Origin: Chloroherpetonaceae bacterium
Lineage (GTDB): Bacteria; Bacteroidota; Chlorobiia; Chlorobiales; Thermochlorobacteraceae
Reading direction: 5' to 3'
Assembly (NCBI GenBank): GCA_025055975.1
Contig: JANWWM010000090.1
Location: 1-58,835 of the forward strand
Length of the DNA stretch: 58,835 nt
Below the pieces are notes generated by a model, which saw nothing but the letters and a program-made list of their open reading frames with translations, searched no databases and was not told the origin of the DNA. Position numbers and translations under genes: made by a program. Within the stretch, counting starts at the first letter, position 1. The number at the start of each line of letters is the position of its first letter. Shown here in pieces: positions 52,898-58,835 of this stretch.

Positions 52898-53203
52898 TCA
52901 GAGCGAAACCGATTCGCCGATTTTTTGCGAGAGAAGATCCGACAAGGCTTGTTCGAGCGCGACGCCGCGTTTGTCGCAAATCCACTTGCCGTCTTTGTAA
53001 TCGAACTTCCAGCCGCCATTGGGTTCGGCAAGCCAGATTTGATTGGTCGCGCTTTGTCGGCTCACGATGAATTTCGTTCCGTCCTCAAATTCGATCGTGA
53101 GCTTGCCTTCGGCTTCTTCGCACTCGAACTCGTCGCGGTTGAGTTTGTCCAAGGCGTTTGAAAGACGCGAGAGCGTTTTATCGATTTCAACGAGAAGGTT
53201 CAT
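52898..53203 (-). CDS. cyaY: Frataxin / iron donor protein CyaY
   Basis: Frataxin regulates cysteine desulfurase and iron supply in Fe-S cluster assembly. The 101-residue protein has the acidic first helix (EIDKTLSRLSNALDKLNRDE) and the strand pattern KLTIEFEDGTKFIVSRQ, QIWLAEPNGGWKFDY and WICDKRG, which together define the family. Its length is normal. The start overlaps the methyltransferase stop in an ATGA and bshC follows after three bases. The iscS/suf genes are not in the window. Confidence 0.88.
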   Translation of the reverse strand: MNLLVEIDKTLSRLSNALDKLNRDEFECEEAEGKLTIEFEDGTKFIVSRQSATNQIWLAEPNGGWKFDYKDGKWICDKRGVALEQALSDLLSQKIGESVSL

Positions 53204-54261
53204 CGCTTTTGAATTGGACTTGAAAAGATGTTAAGTTGAGCGTGCGCGATGTTGCGCAATGCGTCCCGCGCAATGTCGGGATTGAGTTCATAGCCAACGC
53301 CGTTGCGTCCCAATTCCGCCGCCGCAACGCAAGTCGTGCCTGAACCCAAAAAAGGGTCTAACACGGTTTCTCCCACATAACTAAACGCTTTGATAAGACG
53401 ACGCGGCAACTCTTTCGGAAACGGCGCGACGTGATTGCGATTTTGTCCGCTTTTTTCAGGCTTCATTAGCCACACATCGCTATTCTTGATGGAAAGCCAA
53501 AAATCTTTGTCCAGTTTGGAGCGCTCTTTCTGCTCCTTCGTGAGATGCGCATACTTGTTCGCGCCGAGTTTTGCAGGCTTGTCGAACTCCAAAATGAACT
53601 CATGCATATTGTTGATGAGGATTCCGCCGGGGTAAGGATATGTGCCGAAATGAGCGCGCACGCCGTTGGTTTTGTGCCAAATGATGTCGCGTTTGAAGAT
53701 GAAGCCGATGGATTCGCAGAGGTCAATCGTTCTGCCAACGAGATTCAGCGCGCGAAAGCCGCCGCCGTCCAATCTCACGGGCAAGTTCATAATGTTGATG
53801 AAGAGTTTTCTGCCCGATTGCAAGACGCGAAAACACTCGCGCCAAACGAGACCGATTGCGTCAAACCATTCGTCTATCTCGTGAATGTCGCCCAAGTCGT
53901 TTTCCAGCGGTTCGCGCGAATACATCTTGGCGTTGAAGTAAGGCGGCGAGGTTACGACGAGGTGAACGCTCTCGTCGGCTAAGTCTTCCATCTTGGTCGA
54001 ACTGCCGATGATGACGGTTTGCGTCGCGCCGTTTTGTTCAATTACGTTCAGGCGAGAGAGCGATGCGCGCGCAGTTTTCTTGTTTTGCCGTTTGTCTAAG
54101 ACTTGCAAGTCTGAGAGAGAAAATCGCCGTTGACCGCTTGCCGAAATTTTAGCTTTCAACTGCCCATTTTTGATGAATCGCTCAACGGTTTTGACCGACA
54201 CATTGAGATACTTTGCCGCCTCAACGATGGAGAGATAGGCGCGCTCTCGGTAGTCTTTCAT
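53200..54261 (-). CDS. DNA methyltransferase (N4-cytosine/N6-adenine, beta order) with N-terminal helix-turn-helix
   Basis: The start MKDYRERAYLSIVEAAKYLN at 54261 gives a 353-residue protein. Residues 7-55 form a MerR/excisionase-like helix-turn-helix (AAKYLNVSVKTVERFIKNG). The catalytic motif IV TSPPY comes first and the SAM-binding motif I FLGSGTT comes near the C-terminus, which is beta-class order. TSPPY is frequent in N4-cytosine enzymes. The specificity is unknown. It lies four bases after the Uma2 gene and overlaps cyaY. Confidence 0.9.
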   Translation of the reverse strand: MKDYRERAYLSIVEAAKYLNVSVKTVERFIKNGQLKAKISASGQRRFSLSDLQVLDKRQNKKTARASLSRLNVIEQNGATQTVIIGSSTKMEDLADESVHLVVTSPPYFNAKMYSREPLENDLGDIHEIDEWFDAIGLVWRECFRVLQSGRKLFINIMNLPVRLDGGGFRALNLVGRTIDLCESIGFIFKRDIIWHKTNGVRAHFGTYPYPGGILINNMHEFILEFDKPAKLGANKYAHLTKEQKERSKLDKDFWLSIKNSDVWLMKPEKSGQNRNHVAPFPKELPRRLIKAFSYVGETVLDPFLGSGTTCVAAAELGRNGVGYELNPDIARDALRNIAHAQLNIFSSPIQKR

Positions 54262-54265
54262 TCGT

Positions 54266-55066
54266 TCAAATCTTGTTGGGGTCGATGCCCAGTTTGCGCA
54301 GTTCCGCCGCCAATCGCTCGGCGCGCGCTTCGGCTTGTTCGGCGCGTTGGCGCTCTTCCTTCGCACGTCCTTCGGCTTGTTCGGCGCGTTGGCGTTCTCT
54401 TTCTGCCAACTCTGCGCCCGTCAGAAGCAAATTCCCTGACGCATCATACCAACGCAGCCACTCCGCCTCTACGCCTTCAAAAACTCCGTTCCACAATCGC
54501 GCTTCCAATCCAACGCCCTCTAACTTGCCCGACAAAACCTCTTCATATCGCACGCCGCGAAGTTCGTAGCAGGTGAGCGGTTTCTTCGCGTGAAAAGTCG
54601 CAGGGTCGTGAATCACATAATACCTCACTCCAATCCGCTCGTAAATCCGCATCTTCTCGTCAAACTCCCCGCCATAACTGGGCGAAAGCGTCTCAACGAC
54701 AAGGTCGGGCGGCTTGCCATACTCCCAAACGAAATACGACCGACGACGCTTTTCGTGAATCAAAGCCCCCTGCGGTGGCGAAACGCCAAGACTGAGAAAC
54801 ATATCAGGCACGACGGGCGGCAAATGAAGTCCGTAGAAAACGCCAACATTGTCGCAAGCCAGAAACGGTTGATTGGGTTTCCAACTGGCGTAGAGCGATT
54901 CAACGAGCAAGCGTTGTTCGCGTTCTGCAAAGAGGCTATCCACAGGGGTTTGGTCATCGGTTTGAATGTGAGAAATGTCCAGTTCCGCGATGGGTTCGGC
55001 ATCAGCGTCGTGATATTGAACGGGCGCGGGCGTTTCGGTCTCGGCTTTTTTCACGGGTTCTGCCAT
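54266..55066 (-). CDS. Uma2-family endonuclease-like protein
   Basis: The 266-residue protein starts at MAEPVKKAE (55066). It has the Uma2 (DUF820) PD-(D/E)xK core, PPDLVVETLSPSYGGEFDEKM and RIGVRYYVIHDP. The C-terminal coiled coil contains two near-identical ERQRAEQAE units and the typical LRKLGIDPNKI end. The acidic catalytic residues appear intact. Uma2 proteins are predicted nucleases of unknown role, abundant in Cyanobacteria and Chloroflexi. A TATATTCC box lies at 55096-55089 on the minus strand. Confidence 0.88.
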   Translation of the reverse strand: MAEPVKKAETETPAPVQYHDADAEPIAELDISHIQTDDQTPVDSLFAEREQRLLVESLYASWKPNQPFLACDNVGVFYGLHLPPVVPDMFLSLGVSPPQGALIHEKRRRSYFVWEYGKPPDLVVETLSPSYGGEFDEKMRIYERIGVRYYVIHDPATFHAKKPLTCYELRGVRYEEVLSGKLEGVGLEARLWNGVFEGVEAEWLRWYDASGNLLLTGAELAERERQRAEQAEGRAKEERQRAEQAEARAERLAAELRKLGIDPNKI

Positions 55067-55167
55067 CGCTCGTCTTGATTTGATTGCGGGAATATAACGC
55101 AACGATGGACAAGCGCCATCGCTGTTTTGAACGAAGCGACGCAAAGGAGCCAGCGTTGCGCAAGCGG

Positions 55168-56658
55168 TCAAACGTTCAGCGAATAATTCGGCGCTTCTTT
55201 GGTGATGAAGACGCTATGCGGGTGCGATTCGCGCAAGCCCGCGTTGGTGATTTTGACGAATTTCGTTTTGGTTTTTAGGTCTTCAATCGTTTTCGCGCCA
55301 CAGTAGCCCATCGCCGCGCGCAAGCCGCCGATGAGTTGATAGACGACTTCGCTCAGCGCGCCTTTGTAAGGCACTCTGCCCTCGATGCCTTCGGGCACGA
55401 ACTTTTTGACGTCGTCTTCCGCGTCTTGAAAATAGCGGTCGCTGCTGCCTTCGGCTTCGCTCATCGCGCCGAGACTACCCATTCCGCGATACGACTTGAA
55501 CTTTCTGCCTTCATAGAGAATCGTCTCGCCCGGCGATTCATCGACGCCTGCGAAGAGCGAGCCAATCATCGCGCTATCCGCGCCCGCCGCAAGCGCTTTG
55601 ACGAAATCGCCCGAATACTTGATGCCGCCATCGGCGATGAGCGGCGTGTTGGTTTTTGCCGCTTCTTCGTAGCAGTTCATAATCGCGGAGAGTTGCGGTA
55701 TGCCCACGCCCGCCACGATGCGCGTCGTGCAGATGCTCCCAGGACCGATGCCGACCTTGACGCAATCCGCGCCTGCCGCGACCAAATCGCGCACGCCTTC
55801 GCCCGTCGCCACGTTGCCCGCCACGATTGCCAGCGACGGAAATTTCGCTCTGATGGCTTCAACCATTTTCAAGACGGCTTCGCTGTGTCCGTGCGCCGTG
55901 TCGACCACGATGGCGTCAACGCCCGCTTGCGCGAGAGCCTCGACGCGCTGAAGCGTATTGGCTCTGATGCCTACGGCGGCGGCAACGCGCAATCGTCCGA
56001 GTTCGTCTTTGCACGCATTCGGAAATTTCTTCTTCTTCTGAATGTCCTTGAAGGTGATTAGCCCTTTGAGGTTGCCCTCTTTGTCCACGATGAGCAGTTT
56101 TTCGATTTTGTGATGCTGCAAAATTTCTTCGGCTTCATCGAGCGTGGTGCCGACTTCGGCGGTGATGAGATTTTCTTTGGTCATAATGTCCGCGATTTTT
56201 TGATGCAGGTCGGGCTTGAAGCGCAAATCGCGGTTGGTGATGATGCCGCGCAGTTTTTTGTTGGGCAAATTTTCCGAGCCGTTTTCCACGACGGGAATGC
56301 CTGAAATCGAGTAGCGCGCCATAAGGTCGAGCGCGTCTTTGACGGTGGCGTTTTCGGTGAGCGTAATCGGATTTTTAATCATTCCGCTCTCGGAGCGTTT
56401 GACGCGGTCGACTTCGGCGGCTTGGCGTTCAATCGTGAGGTTTTTGTGAATCACGCCCATTCCGCCTTCGCGCGCGAGCGCAATCGCCATTTCCGATTCG
56501 GTAACCGTATCCATCGCGGCGGAAAGGAGCGGGATATTGAGACGAATGGACTTGGTGAGGCGCGTTGAAACGTCGGCGTTGCGCGGCAACACGGCGGAGC
56601 GGGCGGGCACCAGCAACACGTCATCGAAGGTCAAAGCTTCAAAGAGAATTTTGGACAT
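55168..56658 (-). CDS. guaB: IMP dehydrogenase
   Basis: GuaB oxidises IMP to XMP, the committed step to GTP. The 496-residue enzyme has the catalytic loop [17 protein letters not shown] with the nucleophilic Cys, the two CBS domains inserted at about 95-205 ([21 protein letters not shown]), and [19 protein letters not shown] with the mobile flap. Its length is normal. It appears to be a single-gene unit. Confidence 0.97.
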   Translation of the reverse strand: MSKILFEALTFDDVLLVPARSAVLPRNADVSTRLTKSIRLNIPLLSAAMDTVTESEMAIALAREGGMGVIHKNLTIERQAAEVDRVKRSESGMIKNPITLTENATVKDALDLMARYSISGIPVVENGSENLPNKKLRGIITNRDLRFKPDLHQKIADIMTKENLITAEVGTTLDEAEEILQHHKIEKLLIVDKEGNLKGLITFKDIQKKKKFPNACKDELGRLRVAAAVGIRANTLQRVEALAQAGVDAIVVDTAHGHSEAVLKMVEAIRAKFPSLAIVAGNVATGEGVRDLVAAGADCVKVGIGPGSICTTRIVAGVGIPQLSAIMNCYEEAAKTNTPLIADGGIKYSGDFVKALAAGADSAMIGSLFAGVDESPGETILYEGRKFKSYRGMGSLGAMSEAEGSSDRYFQDAEDDVKKFVPEGIEGRVPYKGALSEVVYQLIGGLRAAMGYCGAKTIEDLKTKTKFVKITNAGLRESHPHSVFITKEAPNYSLNV

Positions 56659-56789
56659 TGTTGGCGACGATGAATTGGGTTGAAGTTTGGACGAGAAGTT
56701 TGGCGCAATCGCGCAAGAAGCGGGAACGACGCGGAACGGCTGTCATTCGTAATTTCTTTTGCGAAATTACGGCGCCTGCGCCGCTCGAA

Positions 56790-56818
56790 CAAAAAGAGGG
56801 CGAGCCAGTCGCCCTCTC
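56790..56818 (-). terminator. Terminator of the barrel gene at 56840
   Basis: Leftward, AGAGGGCGA (56817-56809) pairs with TCGCCCTCT (56803-56795), followed by TTTT. It lies just after the stop at 56840. Confidence 0.8.
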
Positions 56819-56839
56819 GTTGCGAAAAGCGATTTGCGA

Positions 56840-57415
56840 TTAAAACGTCTTGCCAATCGTCGCATTGATGACGAGCGCGTTGGAATTGCTCACGATGAAA
56901 AAGCGAGCGTCCGCGCCAAACGTCAAATCTCCGCCAAGCGGGAAGAAAAAGGTTGCGCCCGGAGCGAGCATAAATTCAGAGGAGCTTCCTGATGTTGGCG
57001 CGCCAAATCCGCCACCGCCGCCTGTGGTTTCAAACTTGGAACTGATATTCGCAATTCCAACGTAGGCTGATGCTCGAAGCTTGAACGATTGCCCTTCCAG
57101 CTTCACGTTATAGCCGACATCGCCACCAAGATACCATAGGTTGACGGTCGACTTCGTCGTAGTGGTTTGACCAAAAAATGATTGCGACGATTCCACCGTT
57201 TTGCCCAAGTGGTAGGCAAAAACGCCGCCAATGTAGATGTCCTTTTGCGATTCAATCAAGCCGTCTTTGCCTGCGCGCGCGCCGATGCCGATGTTGTAGC
57301 CGTCTTTGAAGCCATAGCCCGCCATCGCTTCGGCTTTGATTTGCGCGTTTGCTTTGGACGAGAAGAGAATGGTGATTGCCACGATTGCGACGAGAAGGAT
57401 TCTGTTTTTCGTCAT
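56840..57415 (-). CDS. Small outer-membrane beta-barrel protein
   Basis: The start MTKNRILLVAIVAIT at 57415 gives a signal peptide ending SSKANAQ. The 191-residue protein has Gly- and aromatic-rich strands (AMAGYGFKDGYNIGIGARAG, YLGGDVGYNVKL), a Gly-rich loop (TGGGGGFGAP), and a C-terminal ATIGKTF ending in Phe, as for BAM substrates. The fold resembles OmpW/OmpX-size porins. No specific family is recognised. Confidence 0.75.
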   Translation of the reverse strand: MTKNRILLVAIVAITILFSSKANAQIKAEAMAGYGFKDGYNIGIGARAGKDGLIESQKDIYIGGVFAYHLGKTVESSQSFFGQTTTTKSTVNLWYLGGDVGYNVKLEGQSFKLRASAYVGIANISSKFETTGGGGGFGAPTSGSSSEFMLAPGATFFFPLGGDLTFGADARFFIVSNSNALVINATIGKTF

Positions 57416-57486
57416 TGCTAGTTTTTTGGTTTTGGTTGAGCGTTTAACGTTAGGGTTACGCAAAAGAAAGAACGAAAAACCTCGCG

Positions 57487-58104
57487 CTACTCGGCTTGCG
57501 TCGTTTGCCCCAAAGAAAGCGAGCGATTGCCCCCGCCTGGATTGCTGATGTGCAACACGTCGAAGTTGCCCGTCAAAGTTATGGTCGTGTTCGTTAGCGC
57601 GCCATTGACCTCTTCTCGCAACGTGCCGCTGTAAGCTCCTTGAATGCGCCCGCCAACGGGATCATAGCGCGTTACGTTGATGGTGGCAGACGTTCCGCTG
57701 TAAAGAGTTTGACCATCATAGCCGCCCAAGAATTTTCTGCCTTCCACGTAAAGTTCGAAGCCTGCCGCTCTCGATGCGGATTGATACGTGCCTGTTCGAT
57801 TGCCGAGAAACCCAAGCAAACAACCTGTTCGGATAGAATCAAACGAGACGACTGCAACCAGTTGGTAACAGACCGTAGCGCTGTCCTGCGGGACATACGT
57901 TCCTATGGCAGGGCTTGGCAAGGGGAACTGCGGAACGTTGAGAGACGCGGGGACGATGAAGGTTCGATTGTTGTAACCTGCGCCATTGACCGTGAAAGAA
58001 TTGGTCGGAGAGCCGCCGCCGCTTGCGGGGTTATCGTCTTTCTTGCAGGCGGCAAACAAGGCAAGAACAAAAACCAGAAGCGGAAAAAAACGAGAGTTAA
58101 GCAT
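57487..58104 (-). CDS. Hypothetical surface lipoprotein
   Basis: The 205-residue protein has a lipoprotein signal (MLNSRFFPLLVFVLALFAAC) followed by KKDDNP, an acidic or Lys-rich tail typical of Bacteroidetes-type surface lipoproteins. The mature region is rich in Gly, Ser, Thr and Asn and looks beta-structured. Two Cys residues (TVCYQL and TGCLLG) could form a disulfide. A TATCTTCG box lies on the minus strand at 58140-58133, 29 bases upstream. No family is recognised with confidence. Confidence 0.72.
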   Translation of the reverse strand: MLNSRFFPLLVFVLALFAACKKDDNPASGGGSPTNSFTVNGAGYNNRTFIVPASLNVPQFPLPSPAIGTYVPQDSATVCYQLVAVVSFDSIRTGCLLGFLGNRTGTYQSASRAAGFELYVEGRKFLGGYDGQTLYSGTSATINVTRYDPVGGRIQGAYSGTLREEVNGALTNTTITLTGNFDVLHISNPGGGNRSLSLGQTTQAE

Positions 58105-58171
58105 AATGCCTCCTATGATTTGCGTTGAGGAGCGAAGATAGGGAAATTTTGGCTTCCCACATTAGCCGCCA

Positions 58172-58204
58172 TTGAAAATTCTTCGATATAAAAGCGTAAC
58201 TTCG
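58172..58204 (+). promoter_or_regulatory. Putative transketolase promoter (TTG-N22-TAACTTCG)
   Basis: TTG at 58172-58174 and TAACTTCG at 58197-58204 lie 29-61 bases before the transketolase start codon. Confidence 0.4.
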
Positions 58205-58232
58205 CCCGCTTCAACTTTTCCAAACTTCTTCT

Positions 58233-58835
58233 ATGAACAAGCAAAAAGAACTCGAACTCAAAAACCTTGCGCTACGGGTGCGTGAGCACATCGTTCGAAT
58301 GGCGACCGACGGCGGTTGCTTCATTGGCGCGTCGCTCTCCTGCGCCGACCTCATCGTCTATCTCTACAAAGAAGTTTTGAAACTCACGCCCGAAAACTTG
58401 CGCGACGAGAACCGCAACTATCTCTTGCTCTCGAAAGGACACGACGTGCCCGCACTCTACGGCACGCTCGCCGAACTGGGTTTCATCGAGCGCGAGCGAT
58501 TGAAGCATCATCTGCATACGAGCGACTCGATTTACTGGCATCCGAATCGCGCCATTCCGGGCATTGAATTTCATTCGGGGTCGCTCGGTCATTTGCTTTC
58601 GGTCGCAATGGGCATCGCCTACGACATCAAACTGCGCGGCGGCAAAAACAAAGTCTATGTGATTGTGGGCGATGGCGAACTCAACGAAGGCTCAATGTGG
58701 GAAGGCTTCCTCGTGGCAAAAGCCTACAAGCTTGATAATCTTGTGGCAATCGTTGACCGCAATGAGTTTCAAGCGAATGTTCGAACCGAAGACCTCATTC
58801 CGATTGAGCCGCTCGAACCAAAATTCGAAGCGTTT
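58233..58835 (+). CDS. Transketolase N-terminal subunit (3' partial)
   Basis: The frame starts at ATG 58233 (MNKQKELELK) and is still open at the window end after 201 codons. It shows the thiamine-diphosphate-binding half of transketolase: DGGCFIGASLSCADL, LSKGHDVPALYG, HSGSLGHLLSVAMGIAY, and the cofactor motif GDGELNEGSMWEG with NLVAIVDRN. The short N-terminus suggests a split (two-gene) transketolase. It would serve the pentose phosphate or Calvin-type carbon rearrangements. The continuation is outside the window. Confidence 0.92.
   Translation, partial: MNKQKELELKNLALRVREHIVRMATDGGCFIGASLSCADLIVYLYKEVLKLTPENLRDENRNYLLLSKGHDVPALYGTLAELGFIERERLKHHLHTSDSIYWHPNRAIPGIEFHSGSLGHLLSVAMGIAYDIKLRGGKNKVYVIVGDGELNEGSMWEGFLVAKAYKLDNLVAIVDRNEFQANVRTEDLIPIEPLEPKFEAF

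Noticed and set aside
54320-54400. Tandem DNA repeat that could be a CRISPR-like or recombination signal
   Set aside because: It is the coding repeat of ERQRAEQAE units in the Uma2 coiled coil, with only two copies and no spacer pattern.

Overview
The window reads as one continuous chromosomal segment of a green (chlorosome-type) phototroph of the Chlorobi lineage. The decisive gene is fmoA (9992-11098), the Fenna-Matthews-Olson bacteriochlorophyll a antenna protein. It occurs only in Chlorobi and in the acidobacterial Chloracidobacterium. A Chlorobi assignment is favoured by the tmRNA tag ending EDYSYAMAA, by menA, bshC and the Mla-type lipid transporter, and by many promoter-like boxes of the TAnnTTTG/TAnnTTCG form known from Bacteroidetes. 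Histidine ammonia-lyase, 6-phosphofructokinase, a propionyl-CoA-carboxylase-type subunit, and the loss of one of the two FMO redox cysteines would fit a heterotrophic, possibly oxygen-exposed relative (for example a Thermochlorobacter-like lineage). That placement is inference.

Layout. 1-7135: a TPR-PAS histidine kinase (5' end cut by the window) overlapping cobS, then an orphan ABC permease with a His-rich loop, efp, accB and accC. 7161-9714: an inverted-repeat element, a GNAT acetyltransferase and lnt, both leftward. 9992-11296: fmoA with its own candidate promoter and a strong terminator. 11303-14413: leftward thiE, an aminotransferase, an RsuA-type pseudouridine synthase, tRNA-Leu(GAG), tRNA-Lys(UUU), and a 35-residue basic protein of the AURKAIP1/COX24 (mS38-like) type. 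14644-19014: an acyl-CoA carboxylase subunit, a small barrel protein, tmRNA and hutH.

19121-26623: pfk, hisF, a six-repeat exported protein, a CDF-like transporter, menA, a sensor kinase and two divergent surface lipoproteins. 26631-35905: an M16 peptidase, folP, an RsbW-like kinase, an ABC binding lipoprotein, a DUF72 protein, two small unknowns, a P-type Ca2+-like ATPase, a lipoprotein and a QueD-like enzyme. 35993-38514: mlaE-mlaF-mlaD. 38618-47637: a heptose kinase convergent with a TonB-type protein, a CtpA protease, two Roadblock/LC7 proteins, a barrel protein, a coiled-coil lipoprotein, holA and a tandem universal stress protein.

47944-58835: a barrel protein, a B12-binding radical SAM enzyme (candidate bacteriochlorophyll side-chain methylase), a ferredoxin coupled to a degenerate adenylate-kinase-like protein, a leftward unit of Uma2 nuclease, DNA methyltransferase, frataxin and bshC, then guaB, two surface proteins, and the start of a split transketolase that runs off the window.

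Shared themes are photosynthesis and its cofactors (fmoA, menA, cobS, the radical SAM enzyme), envelope maintenance (lnt, Mla, heptose kinase, several barrels and lipoproteins), fatty-acid precursor supply (accBC), and thiol/iron handling (bshC, cyaY). I see no insertion sequence, prophage or CRISPR array.
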